Below, piece after piece: positions 16,780-25,673 of a DNA stretch of 64,000 nt. This DNA is from an uncultured Bacteroidales bacterium (GTDB lineage: Bacteria > Bacteroidota > Bacteroidia > Bacteroidales > UBA932), in NCBI GenBank assembly GCA_900545245.1, contig UQYV01000013.1, forward strand, positions 7,912-71,911, read 5' to 3'. Position 1 is the first letter of the stretch; every line of letters begins with the position of its first letter. The notes beneath the pieces are model-generated. The model was not told the DNA's origin. It did not search any database and was given only the letters and a program-made list of their open reading frames with translations. The position numbers and the translations under genes are program-made.

Positions 16780-17721
16780 TCAGCCCAATTCCGCTACAAG
16801 TTTTTTCATCAATGCAACTGTAGACTCCTGAGCCGGAAAGAGAGGTGAACGCAATTCATTGACAATCAGTCCCATTTGAGCAAGAGCAGCTTTCACCGGG
16901 ATTGGATTGCTCTCCACAAAACAAGCGTCAAAGAACGGGCGCAGTCTGAAATACAGCCTTTTGGCTGCCAGAAGGTCAATCTCTCCGGACTTAAGTTCAT
17001 CGCCACAAACCTCCGGAGCACCGAGAGCCTCAACAAAATTCACCATCATCTCCGGGAATGCGTTGGAAGCCACACTGATGACACCCTTGGCGCCGGCTGT
17101 CATAAGCGCCATCGTAAGGTCGTCGTCCCCGCTCAGCACAGAGAAATCCTCCGGAGCTCCGGCAAGAATATCCATCACTTGAGAAAAACGCCCGGAAGCC
17201 TCCTTAACCGCCACAATGTTAGGGATTTCGTAGGCAAGTTTGAGACAGGTCTCCGCCTCCATATTCGCCCCAGTCCTGCCTGGCACATTGTAAATCACTA
17301 TAGGTTTGTCAGTTGACTCGGCAACAGCCTTGAAATACTCATATTGGCCTCGCTGGGTCGGCTTGTTGTAGAACGGCACCACGATAAGAAACGCATCTGC
17401 TCCGTGAGGAGAGAAAAACTCAATGTTCTTCACAGTCAGATGAAGGGAATTTGTGCCCGCCCCGACAAGCAGAGGGGTTTTCTTCCCGCCTTCAAGTTCA
17501 TGAGCCTCAACTATTTCACGACAGCGTACAAGAAGTTGGAGTTTCTCATCATTGCCAAGACAAGGCGCCTCGCCGGTAGTTCCGAGCGGCACCAGAAAAT
17601 GCATCCCCGACTCAAGCTGTCTGAGCACAAGTTTCTCGAATGCGCAGAAATCGACTTCTCCGTCCCTGAACGGAGTGACCATCGCGGTTCCGCAACCGGT
17701 AAAGAGCATTTTTTCTTTCAT
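16780..17721 (-). CDS. dapA: 4-hydroxy-tetrahydrodipicolinate synthase
   Basis: 313 residues from ATG 17721; a GTG two codons upstream is less likely. Condenses pyruvate with aspartate semialdehyde. The Schiff-base lysine is K173 in NIVAVKEASG and the catalytic Tyr is Y144 in VIYNVPGRTG; GTTGEAPCL near 48-54 is the substrate-loop motif (usually GTTGE-SPTL). Somewhat longer than the usual ~295, through small insertions near residues 75-80 and 240-250. It begins 65 nt after dapB. Confidence 0.94.
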   Translation of the reverse strand: MKEKMLFTGCGTAMVTPFRDGEVDFCAFEKLVLRQLESGMHFLVPLGTTGEAPCLGNDEKLQLLVRCREIVEAHELEGGKKTPLLVGAGTNSLHLTVKNIEFFSPHGADAFLIVVPFYNKPTQRGQYEYFKAVAESTDKPIVIYNVPGRTGANMEAETCLKLAYEIPNIVAVKEASGRFSQVMDILAGAPEDFSVLSGDDDLTMALMTAGAKGVISVASNAFPEMMVNFVEALGAPEVCGDELKSGEIDLLAAKRLYFRLRPFFDACFVESNPIPVKAALAQMGLIVNELRSPLFPAQESTVALMKKLVAELG

Positions 17722-17786
17722 AATCACAAAATATTTTCAGTGAACAACCGGACCATGGCAAAAGCAGGTCCATAAAAATCCGGCAT

Positions 17787-18470
17787 TCAAGCAGTTAGCA
17801 AGTCTTGGAACTTGTGGACACCGGACAAAGTTTCCGTAAGCGTCGCAGCATAGACCGCGCCTTGGGCGAAACCGGCACGAGAGAACGCTTCATGAGTGAT
17901 GGTTATCCGATCATTTACGCCTTCGAATCCCACGGTGTGGATTCCGGGAATTTCGCCGCAACGGACCGACTGGATATCAACACTTCCACCCATTCCCGCA
18001 TCCACGATTTCAGCTATGGATTTCGCCGTTCCGCTCGGAGCATCGAGTTTGTGAATATGATGTTTCTCGACGATATACGGCATATACCCGCCCACAGCAC
18101 CCAGTTTCCTGGAGAGGAGGTCAACCGCGGCATAGAGAACATTCACGCCGATAGAAAAATTCGAGGCATAAATCATTGTGGTTCCGCACTTTCTGAAGCA
18201 TTCTACCACCTCGCTCTCAATGTCGCTCCATCCGGTCGTGCCCACAACCGCGGCCTTGAAGTTCGCCGCGATAAAACGATAGTTTTCCCGGAATGCCTCC
18301 GGCGTGGTGAAATCGATGCACACGCATTCCGACGCTGTTTCCTTCGGCACGGAACAGATGTCATCAGTAGCAAGGACAAGCTCTATACCTTTGGCTTTCA
18401 GCTCATTCTCGACAATATGCCCCATCTTTCCGTATCCGCTGATTATAACCTTAACCATAAACTTAGCCAT
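17787..18470 (-). CDS. dapB: 4-hydroxy-tetrahydrodipicolinate reductase
   Basis: 227 residues, compact relative to E. coli (273) with a shortened nucleotide-binding domain. The Rossmann start is KVIISGYGKMGHIVE, DFTTPEAF marks the substrate side and the catalytic EKHHIHKLDAPSGTA motif is at about 135-149. GTTGW (78-82) is the conserved nicotinamide-side loop. The start at ATG 18470 is 2 nt after the lysC stop; a second in-frame ATG follows four codons later. Member of the dap/lysine operon. Confidence 0.93.
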   Translation of the reverse strand: MAKFMVKVIISGYGKMGHIVENELKAKGIELVLATDDICSVPKETASECVCIDFTTPEAFRENYRFIAANFKAAVVGTTGWSDIESEVVECFRKCGTTMIYASNFSIGVNVLYAAVDLLSRKLGAVGGYMPYIVEKHHIHKLDAPSGTAKSIAEIVDAGMGGSVDIQSVRCGEIPGIHTVGFEGVNDRITITHEAFSRAGFAQGAVYAATLTETLSGVHKFQDLLTA

Positions 18471-18472
18471 AA

Positions 18473-19837
18473 CTATTCAAACAAATATTTATGTACCTCA
18501 CGGACGATGCGTTCCAGCCTGTCCGCAGCTACGATATAACTTATATTACTGTCGTTCAACATCTTCCCAAAGTTCTTCCGAAGTTGGGGCACGGCATCCT
18601 CAAGTTCCGGGACAAGAGACAGAAGTCCACGGCCGATGACGGTAAGCTGGCTGTAGCCTGTCTTGAGAAGAATGTCGGTCTTCCCGGCAACAAGCCTGAT
18701 GAAACCGCCGATGTTGTGCGAGAAGTCGACAGTCACCATCATCTGCCGCCCCGCAGAAGTCACCATATCAGGCTCAATCCGCGACTCCTCCAGACACCAC
18801 ATAAAATCCCCCTCTGCCTTCGGACTGAAGCGCACGAGATAGACATTCCTTTTGAAGGCAATCCCGCGCGGTCCATCCGGGGCTTCTTCCGGAACCACGG
18901 CAGTTCCCTCGCATGAGGGGTTGGAAGAATTCAGCACCAGGACAGGTATGTTGCGTGCCACAGCAGGAGCTATAGTCTTGGGATGCAGCACCTTGGCACC
19001 AAACTGTGCCATCTGGGCAGCTTCCTCGTATGAAATGCGCGGTATGCGGCATGTTTCGGGGCAGACGCGCGGATCTGTTGTGCGCATTCCGTCAACGTCG
19101 GTCCAGATTTCGACTCTGGAGGCATCCAGCGCCGAGGCGATTATCGATGCCGACCAGTCAGAGCCTCCTCTGCCAAGCACTGTGCCGGCTCCCTGTCTGT
19201 TGGCTGCTATAAATCCCTGGGTGATGACCACCTCATTAGACCGACCGTCAGCAGCTTTCCCGTCGCTTATGAAAGCCGTCCCACGGGCAAAGGCCTCGCC
19301 TACAACTTCCGGCACCCTCTCATTTATGATGTCGAACTGCGGCTCACCGCACATATATTCCGAATCCGTCACAATCATCGTCCTTGCGTCGACAAATCCG
19401 GTGCGTATCCCGCGGGAATTGAGCGCAAGACAGATAATAGTGGAAGAAAGCAACTCGCCGTGGGAGATTATGACAGCCCGGATTCTGTCAGGAACGTCAC
19501 CGAGTGCTGTCACACTGCTCACGACCGCGGCAAGCGTGTCACAAATTTCGTTCACCTTGGACGAAGCCCTGTCACAACCCTCCGGATCGGCAGAAAACAA
19601 CGAGCACACGAGCTTCAGATGTCTTGAACGCAGCTCATACATCCGCGCCTCAAGCCCCTCTGCGTCATCGCAGGAAGCGGCATCGGCAATCGCATAGAGC
19701 AGATCAGTCACCTTCGAAAGCGCCGACACGCACACCACAGGATGCTCAGGCAGCCGCGACGCGATTATTTCCATCGTGCGCGAAACGGCATCAAAAGTCC
19801 CGACGGACGTGCCTCCGAATTTCAAAACAACCGCCAT
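18473..19837 (-). CDS. lysC: Aspartate kinase, monofunctional
   Basis: 454 residues. Starts with the kinase motif VLKFGGTSVGTFDAV; GFIAANRQGAGTVLGRGGSD and EIWTDVDGMRTTDPRVCP are the Asp/ATP-binding regions. The C-terminal ~130 residues form the regulatory ACT-type domains (MVTSAGRQMMVTVDFSHN). No homoserine dehydrogenase domain follows, unlike ThrA. Feedback control, probably by lysine, is likely because it is co-transcribed with dap genes. It is separated from its neighbours by 2-3 nt. Confidence 0.93.
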   Translation of the reverse strand: MAVVLKFGGTSVGTFDAVSRTMEIIASRLPEHPVVCVSALSKVTDLLYAIADAASCDDAEGLEARMYELRSRHLKLVCSLFSADPEGCDRASSKVNEICDTLAAVVSSVTALGDVPDRIRAVIISHGELLSSTIICLALNSRGIRTGFVDARTMIVTDSEYMCGEPQFDIINERVPEVVGEAFARGTAFISDGKAADGRSNEVVITQGFIAANRQGAGTVLGRGGSDWSASIIASALDASRVEIWTDVDGMRTTDPRVCPETCRIPRISYEEAAQMAQFGAKVLHPKTIAPAVARNIPVLVLNSSNPSCEGTAVVPEEAPDGPRGIAFKRNVYLVRFSPKAEGDFMWCLEESRIEPDMVTSAGRQMMVTVDFSHNIGGFIRLVAGKTDILLKTGYSQLTVIGRGLLSLVPELEDAVPQLRKNFGKMLNDSNISYIVAADRLERIVREVHKYLFE

Positions 19838-19840
19838 ATC

Positions 19841-20878
19841 CTATCGTCCCGCCACTTTTTCAAACATTCTAACATATTGGTCTGTAGCCTTTTCGAGCTC
19901 GCTCACCAGAACATGCTCGTCCATTGTGTGAGCGACGAGTATCGAGCCGGGGCCGCAAAGACAGCGGTGCTCAAACCCCTCCAGCTGCGGAGCATCGCTT
20001 CCGAATGCCGCAACAGTTGTCTCAAATCCGTCAAGAACAGTGTAGTTCATCGGAGTGTCGCCGCCAAAAGCCTTGACGCTCACGCCATCCCGTTCTCCAA
20101 AACGAGACATCACCCGACAGACTTCCGCATCCGAGGCGAAAGTAGTTCGGAAATATATTCTGAAACTCAGGTTCGGACTCAGGATATTCTGCGGATTGAC
20201 GCTCGAAAGTTTGCCAATGTTCCATGTGGTCGCGCCAAGAAGGGTGTCCTTAGGAAACTCCACGCCGCGCAATTCATTGACAAAGTCCACGAACATATCA
20301 ACGGCAGAGATGCCATATTCCGGATAGCCAGAATGGCAGCCCTTCCCTGTCAACGTCACCTCGAAAGACTTGGTTCCCTTGCAGGCGGACACCATCTTGT
20401 TGCCGGTCGGCTCGCCTACAATCACATATTCCGCTTTCAGCCCCGTCTTCCGGAACGACTTCGCTCCGAACGAGCCGGATTCCTCGCCGGCAAGCAGCAG
20501 CAGTCCGAATCCCGTGCGGCCTCGTTTCTCCAACTCAAGACAGGCATTGTACATCGAGATAATCTGCCCCTTGGCATCACACGCACCGCGGCTCTTCACA
20601 ATGAGCCCGTCCTCCGAATCGACGTCCACAACTGGTGGGAAATAAGGAGGAACGGTGTCGAGGTGGGTGCAGAAAACGATTTTCGGCGTCCCCCAAGAAA
20701 AGAGCAGATTCTCGGTCCCGTCCCCGTCCGGATTGTCATCGCTCACCCCCACAGGAAATCTGTCAACCCGGTTCTTCCCTGTGAGAAACCGGTCTGCCAA
20801 AAAATTCGACAGCCCCCTCTCCCTCGAAGAAGACGAGTCCATCGACAGCATTTCTATAAATAAATCAAGGTTATTCAT
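19841..20878 (-). CDS. M20 family metallopeptidase, probable succinyl-diaminopimelate desuccinylase
   Basis: 345 residues from ATG 20878 (MNNLDLFIEML); the frame is open for 58 more codons upstream, but those are hydrophobic without family similarity and overlap the divergent promoter region. M20 zinc ligands are visible: CTHLDTVPP (His-x-Asp), RGACDAKGQ (bridging Asp), LLAGEESGS (Glu-Glu), VGEPTG and a C-terminal AHTMDEHV His. The lid domain motif GKGCHSGYPEYGISA is also present. In sequence it resembles ArgE/ACY1-type deacylases as well as DapE. Its place at the head of a lysC-dapBADF operon that contains dapD makes desuccinylation of LL-succinyl-DAP the most economical role. An acetyl-ornithine role is the alternative. 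Confidence 0.8.
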   Translation of the reverse strand: MNNLDLFIEMLSMDSSSSRERGLSNFLADRFLTGKNRVDRFPVGVSDDNPDGDGTENLLFSWGTPKIVFCTHLDTVPPYFPPVVDVDSEDGLIVKSRGACDAKGQIISMYNACLELEKRGRTGFGLLLLAGEESGSFGAKSFRKTGLKAEYVIVGEPTGNKMVSACKGTKSFEVTLTGKGCHSGYPEYGISAVDMFVDFVNELRGVEFPKDTLLGATTWNIGKLSSVNPQNILSPNLSFRIYFRTTFASDAEVCRVMSRFGERDGVSVKAFGGDTPMNYTVLDGFETTVAAFGSDAPQLEGFEHRCLCGPGSILVAHTMDEHVLVSELEKATDQYVRMFEKVAGR

Positions 20879-21058
20879 ATCAAGTTTCGTAAGTATTCTA
20901 ACGTCTCGCGCATAAATTACACTATTGTACAAGAATGCGAAGTTAGTAAAATTTGAGAAATGACGACGCGAAATAGGCTCCGGCAGAATAAAAAATTGTT
21001 GATATAAACAATTTTGTTGAATGAGCAAAAACACACGGAGATATAAAAACATAAATGC

Positions 21059-21090
21059 TTTGCGTCGGAATTTATAAATTCATAATTTTG
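21059..21090 (+). promoter_or_regulatory. Promoter of the fimbria-like operon
   Basis: TTTG (21059-21062) and TAATTTTG (21083-21090) are 20 nt apart. The -7 element is inside the left arm of an inverted repeat (21077-21092 against 21125-21140, one mismatch), so the transcript starts in or beside a hairpin. The 270 nt between the divergent genes otherwise hold no gene. Confidence 0.6.
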
Positions 21091-21150
21091 CACGCTGCAC
21101 ATCCGGTGTCTCGGGAGTGTGAGCATGCAAAATTATAAATTTAAACTTTT

Positions 21151-21723
21151 ATGAAAAGACATCTGTTGCCGGCGCTGTTTACCGCACTTATGATGCTGTG
21201 CGGCACTTCTATCGGAGCAAACGCCGCTGATCGTGACGAGGACTTCGGATTTGGAATGAGGGCAAACCTCCTGAGGTGGGCGACACTCACCCCCGACGTC
21301 GGATTGGAATGGAACCTCCCGAAAGGCTGGAGCGTGCTCGTTGACGCGAGTTGGACATCCCTAAAATGGAAACACGGAGAAAGGAGATACGCCATCGCGG
21401 AACTGAGTCCTGAAGTGCGGAAATATTTCGGAAAGAACGAGCGCTGGTACGCCGGAGCAATGTTCCAGGCCGGGCTATTCAACCACAAGTTCAAGGGCGA
21501 CGGGAAGCAGGGCGAGTTCAAAAGCGGCTCGCTCACCGGTGGCTACAGACTTCCGCTGAACAAGTCACTCTCGCTCGACTTCACTCTTGGAGTCGGCTAC
21601 ATCTGGGGCGAATACGAGGCCTACAGCATATCCGATGGCAACCTCATACGCAACGACAAACTCACCGGCAACCAGTGGGGGCTGACCCGTTTCGGGGTGC
21701 GCCTTGTGTGGAACATATTTTAG
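21151..21723 (+). CDS. DUF3575 domain outer-membrane protein
   Basis: 190 residues with a signal peptide (MKRHLLPALFTALMM...GANA). The mature part is a small beta-barrel-like sequence with alternating aromatic strands: FGMRANLLRWATLTPDVGLEW, WSVLVDASWTSLKW, RYAIAELSPEVRKYFG, WYAGAMFQAGLFNHKF, LTGGYRLPL, LDFTLGVGYIWGEYEAY and a terminal FGVRLVWNIF with the C-terminal Phe typical of outer-membrane proteins. DUF3575 proteins recur at the head of Mfa/fimbrillin gene clusters, as here, and may anchor or assemble the fibre. It stands 45 nt before the first fimbrillin-type gene. Confidence 0.82.
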   Translation: MKRHLLPALFTALMMLCGTSIGANAADRDEDFGFGMRANLLRWATLTPDVGLEWNLPKGWSVLVDASWTSLKWKHGERRYAIAELSPEVRKYFGKNERWYAGAMFQAGLFNHKFKGDGKQGEFKSGSLTGGYRLPLNKSLSLDFTLGVGYIWGEYEAYSISDGNLIRNDKLTGNQWGLTRFGVRLVWNIF

Positions 21724-21768
21724 AAAATGGATGGTACGAAAAACCGTCCTGAATCAAACATAAGCAAC

Positions 21769-22719
21769 ATGAAAAAATATATATCACTCCTGCCCGCAGC
21801 GGCATTTCTGTGCATCGCGGTATCCTGTGTGCTCGACCCGATTTATGATTTTCCCCATCCGGGTGCGGTGCCTGCGCAAATCAGTGCCGAAATCGTCGGA
21901 ACAAAAGCAGTTGAGACCCTATGGAACAAGGACAGAATCGGAGTCATCGTGACGGAATCGCCGTCAAGTGATCTGACAGAGAGGTATAGAAATGTCGGAT
22001 ATGTCACCGCGAGCACTGGGACGGCAGCTGAATTTACGGCGGCGGTAAACCGCGGGGGAATATATTTCCGGAATGATGAGACTGTCAAGTTCTCGGCCTA
22101 TGCCCCTTATTGCGAGGGAGATGCGACGCTCTATCCGGGAAACGACGGAGAGATTGCAGTCTCGACCCTCACCCAGCCCGACGCGGCAACGGCTGAAAAA
22201 CTCGACTATCTGTTTGCAACGGAAGCTACAGCCTCCAAGGCCGCCCCGGCGGTAAAGTTCGCATTTTCTCACATCATATCGCGCATCATCCTGAATATCA
22301 AGGTCTCCACGGCCGACGGATTTGATACTGCGGACATCGACAAGGGAGTATTCGAACTGAACGGGCTCGTCCATGAGGGCACGGTGAACGTGCTCACGGG
22401 AAAGACCGTAGCATCCGGACAGGCATCGTTCGCATGGAGTCTCGGTGCCAACGCGCAGAAGAGCGCACCGGTAGCCGGGAAGCACAGATATGTCGCAGTC
22501 GTCCTCCCGCAGTCCGTGCCTAACGGGCTGATATTAAAGGCTGTAATCGACGGCCTGACATTCTCCATCGGCGGCGTGCTCGCCGGGGAATTGGAGGCAG
22601 GCAAGTCCTACACCTACGACGCGACCTTAAAGAGAACCGGGCTTGAGTTCACAGGCTCGACAATCCTTCCGTGGGAACCGGTTGACGGAGGCAACGGTGA
22701 TGCGACCATGGAACCGTAG
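21769..22719 (+). CDS. Fimbrillin family lipoprotein
   Basis: 316 residues from ATG 21769 (MKKYISLLPAAA), chosen because it gives a lipoprotein signal with lipobox IAVSC; the 14 codons upstream lack one. The body matches fimbrillin/Mfa-like proteins: RIGVIVTESPSS, a YFRNDETVKFSAYAPYC strand, KFAFSHIISRIILNI and the late YTYDATLKRTGLEFTGS followed by ILPWEPVDGG. Such lipoproteins are exported, lipidated, often processed by an arginine-type protease and assembled by strand exchange into surface fibres. The N-terminus here lacks an obvious Arg-rich cleavage region. Role as shaft or anchor subunit is inferred. Confidence 0.75.
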   Translation: MKKYISLLPAAAFLCIAVSCVLDPIYDFPHPGAVPAQISAEIVGTKAVETLWNKDRIGVIVTESPSSDLTERYRNVGYVTASTGTAAEFTAAVNRGGIYFRNDETVKFSAYAPYCEGDATLYPGNDGEIAVSTLTQPDAATAEKLDYLFATEATASKAAPAVKFAFSHIISRIILNIKVSTADGFDTADIDKGVFELNGLVHEGTVNVLTGKTVASGQASFAWSLGANAQKSAPVAGKHRYVAVVLPQSVPNGLILKAVIDGLTFSIGGVLAGELEAGKSYTYDATLKRTGLEFTGSTILPWEPVDGGNGDATMEP

Positions 22720-22806
22720 CTTCGAATGCGCACCGACCTGGCGAAAAAACAAACCGGCATGACGACACATTCGAAAGATTGACTTCACAAACGACAACTT
22801 CAGACA

Positions 22807-24792
22807 ATGAGAGTAAACTTATCCATATCACTCGCCCTCACGGCCATGCTTCTGCCGCTCTCCTGCTCGAAAACCGATGTTCAGGAGGGGGCGGGATCTC
22901 TTCCCGGAAACCGAGTTCTCGAACTGACGGTCGGAAGTGGTCCTGCGACGAAGGCATCGGCCGGAAAGACGGCATGGATTCCGGGGAGGGACAAGATTCT
23001 TGTCTCCTTTGCCCAGCCGACTGAAAGCGGCATCGCAATAAGCGAAGGGTTTTACAATGTCAAGAACAGCGATGGCGGCACCGAACCAGACGGCAAGCCC
23101 ATTCTCTGGCAGAACACCAACCCGGCAGCGATTCACGCATGGTACTGGCCGTCAGGCGATTTCTCGGCAAAGATTGACATCTCCGACCAGAGCACTCCGG
23201 AGAAAGTCAGGGCCGTTGATGCGCTCTCGGCATCCGTTTCAGACGTGAAGTTCGGCACGAAGCCAAATCTCAGCTTCGGCCACGCCCTTGCGAAAATCAG
23301 GATTCTGTGGAGGGACGAGTCCATTCTGTGGTCAAACTGGAGAAACCCCGAAGTACTTGCGTCCAATGCAAGATTCTTTTCCAACAGCATGGAAGTGAGC
23401 CTTGAAAAAGAAAGCACCGGACTTTATGCCCTGAAGGCGGGCGGTGACGCAGGGTGGATTGTCCCCTACGAGACCGAACAAATGACATGGGAATGCCTGA
23501 TTCCGGCACAGACGATAAGCGGAACGGCCATAAAACTTACGCTTCAAAAAGGCGACGAGACCCCATACGAGAGTGCGGTCCTCATCGAAGAGACAACTTT
23601 CGAGGCTGGCAAGACCTACTCTTACACGCTCGTTAGCGACCCTTTGAACTCGAAAGTGGAAGTCGCCGTCTCAAACATTCACGACTGGAGTTCAGAAGAA
23701 AACGGAGGAAATCTCACTCTAAGAAAGCCTGTCAGGCTTGAAACCGCGCCGACCAAGGATGGAGTCATCCGGATAGAGACTGACGCGGACATTACCGGAG
23801 AAACGGAGAACACGGTTGAAATCGCCGACGGATGCAAGGTTGATTTATGGGGTGTCAAGATACACGGAGGAATCATAACGGAAGGAAATGTCACGCTCAA
23901 TGTCCATGGATACGATAACCTCGTCGAGACATCTGAAAACGGGATGCCGGGAATATGGCCAAAAAGCGGAGGTACTCTGACAATAAAGGGCACAGAGGAA
24001 TTTCGGCAGCAATGGTCATCCCAAATAGAAGTTTACAGCAAGAAGGACGCGGCCGCAATCGGCGGAGGGACGAATCGGCCTGCCGGAAATATAATAATAA
24101 CAGGGTGGCTTTCAGTCAATATAGTAGCAGGATGGCTTCCGTCCGATGGAGAACAATATACCTCAGACAGCCGAGGGGCAGGAATCGGAGGCGGATATGA
24201 CAATGCGCCGTGCGGAGACATAACGATTTCAGACGGGGTAAGGGGAGCAGCCGTGTGTATGGGAGACGGAGCGGGAATCGGAGGCGGAGCCAAGAACAGC
24301 GGATGCGGAAACATATCCATACTTGCCGCGAGAATGGATGTATATCAATATGACGAGGGATACGGAGCGGCCATTGGCGGCGGATACGACAACAGCCCAT
24401 GCGGGGATATATCCATTGCGAAAGGCAATGTTGACAGTACAACCAACATCGACATTAACAACGCAGACCGCGAAAACGTGCACCGCAATACAAAAGGCTC
24501 CGGAATCGGAGGTGGTGTCAAGAACAGCGGATGCGGGACAATCGATTTATCCTACGGGTACATGATTGTCTTTGGTCCGCAGGAAGGCTCCGGAATAGGA
24601 GATGGGGTTGACAATTCTTCTTGCCGGGGAATATTCATCAGAACCGGAATACAGACCGGAATACGAAGCATTGAAGTATATACGTCAGAAGGCACAAGTT
24701 CCACGTCGGGAACGCTCACTTTTGACGGAGACTACACGATTAAAGAGCCCTATAATGAATATTGGCATTACTGGGCAGTATATGGAAAATAA
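22807..24792 (+). CDS. Fimbrillin-type lipoprotein with C-terminal Gly/Cys-rich solenoid repeats
   Basis: 661 residues, lipobox PLSC. Residues ~20-300 have the fimbrillin plan (KILVSFAQPTESG, PNLSFGHALAKIRIL, YTLVSDPLNSKVEV, IHDWSSEENGGN). From ~330 there is a beta-helix-like region with at least six ~35-40-residue repeats of the form G-[AS]-[AG]-IGGG-x-x-N-S-x-CG-x-I-x-I (AIGGGTNRPAGNIII, GIGGGYDNAPCGDITI, GIGGGAKNSGCGNISI, AIGGGYDNSPCGDISI, GIGGGVKNSGCGTIDL, GIGDGVDNSSCRGIFI). Most repeats hold one Cys at the same place, which would stack along the solenoid. It is the largest member of the operon and probably a tip or surface-adhesive subunit. It follows the previous gene by 87 nt. Confidence 0.75.
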   Translation: MRVNLSISLALTAMLLPLSCSKTDVQEGAGSLPGNRVLELTVGSGPATKASAGKTAWIPGRDKILVSFAQPTESGIAISEGFYNVKNSDGGTEPDGKPILWQNTNPAAIHAWYWPSGDFSAKIDISDQSTPEKVRAVDALSASVSDVKFGTKPNLSFGHALAKIRILWRDESILWSNWRNPEVLASNARFFSNSMEVSLEKESTGLYALKAGGDAGWIVPYETEQMTWECLIPAQTISGTAIKLTLQKGDETPYESAVLIEETTFEAGKTYSYTLVSDPLNSKVEVAVSNIHDWSSEENGGNLTLRKPVRLETAPTKDGVIRIETDADITGETENTVEIADGCKVDLWGVKIHGGIITEGNVTLNVHGYDNLVETSENGMPGIWPKSGGTLTIKGTEEFRQQWSSQIEVYSKKDAAAIGGGTNRPAGNIIITGWLSVNIVAGWLPSDGEQYTSDSRGAGIGGGYDNAPCGDITISDGVRGAAVCMGDGAGIGGGAKNSGCGNISILAARMDVYQYDEGYGAAIGGGYDNSPCGDISIAKGNVDSTTNIDINNADRENVHRNTKGSGIGGGVKNSGCGTIDLSYGYMIVFGPQEGSGIGDGVDNSSCRGIFIRTGIQTGIRSIEVYTSEGTSSTSGTLTFDGDYTIKEPYNEYWHYWAVYGK

Positions 24793-24804
24793 TCATTCAT
24801 CGGC

Positions 24805-25650
24805 ATGAAGGCATCAGAGATAACAAAATACACGGCTGCGGCGGCTCTTGCCATCCTGCTCGGCTCCTGCTCGAAAGTGGAAGATTCAGCCCCGGGCGCG
24901 AAACTGATTCCCATTGAGCTGAAGGTCTCGATGGAACCGGCCACGCGGAGCCTCCACACAAAAAGGAGCTGGAATCCAGGCAAAGATCACATTCTCGTCT
25001 CGACATATCAGACAAACTACGGAGACTTCAGCTTCGGGGAATACTTAGTCACGGACACCGACGGCAACACGAAGGCCATTCAGCCGGCGGTCCGGAAAAC
25101 CGAAGAATACTTTAGGGGACCGACTCATACACGTATCTACGCCTTTTACTGGCCAGCAGGGTCAAGAGACAGGAAAATCAACCTGCAGGATCAGAGCACG
25201 CCGGAACTGCTTGAGGCCGCAGACATTCTTGAGTCGCGCTATAGCCCGGATGGCGGCGTTCCGACCGAAGGCGTCGTGACCGTGTCCTTCTTTCATGCAT
25301 TGGCAAGAATACGCCTCATTCTGGACAAGGCGACGATAAACGCCTCAGAGGTGACAGAAGTATTGATTGCGTCAAATACGGAAGCGTCAATAGGCACACG
25401 TTGGCCAGGCGGAGGACCCATCCTGACACTTGCGTATGCGAATCCGGGGTGGATTTCGATGTGCCGGGACACTGACGAGCCCAATGTGTTCGAGGCTCTC
25501 GTTGCACCGGGTTATAGGCCGGGCGGAGAACAGATTAAGGTCAGATTCCGGGCTCAGGAATCAGAAGAGATTTCGGAATTTCCCGTATTGTTCGACGACG
25601 CCGCAAACTGGGCGGGCGACACAACTTATGAATACACGATAAGCAGGTAA
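24805..25650 (+). CDS. Fimbrillin family lipoprotein
   Basis: 281 residues; signal MKASEITKYTAAAALAILLGSC with lipidated Cys. Core features follow its neighbours: DHILVSTYQTNYGDFSFGEYLV, RIYAFYWPAGSRDRKI, DQSTPELLEAADIL, VSFFHALARIRLILD, and a final TYEYTISR strand. The N-terminal half is close in pattern to the solenoid protein (both have KILV/HILVS, ..IYAFYWP.., DQSTPE), so the two look like duplicates, one without the repeat region. Starts 12 nt after the previous stop. Confidence 0.72.
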   Translation: MKASEITKYTAAAALAILLGSCSKVEDSAPGAKLIPIELKVSMEPATRSLHTKRSWNPGKDHILVSTYQTNYGDFSFGEYLVTDTDGNTKAIQPAVRKTEEYFRGPTHTRIYAFYWPAGSRDRKINLQDQSTPELLEAADILESRYSPDGGVPTEGVVTVSFFHALARIRLILDKATINASEVTEVLIASNTEASIGTRWPGGGPILTLAYANPGWISMCRDTDEPNVFEALVAPGYRPGGEQIKVRFRAQESEEISEFPVLFDDAANWAGDTTYEYTISR

Positions 25651-25673
25651 TTTTCTAACGCTGACTAAGGACA

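Noticed and set aside
18852..20863. Long plus-strand frames of 281 and 373 codons
   Set aside because: They are antisense to lysC and the M20 gene, which have full family motifs; the opposite-strand text is Ser/Arg/His-rich and without domains.
21061..21140. Invertible promoter of the fimbria operon
   Set aside because: The inverted arms are only 32 bp apart and one contains the -7 element; no invertase gene is nearby.
23900..24700. Repeat structure as a CRISPR or VNTR array
   Set aside because: The repeats are in-frame protein repeats of the solenoid (about 38 codons, diverged), without spacers.
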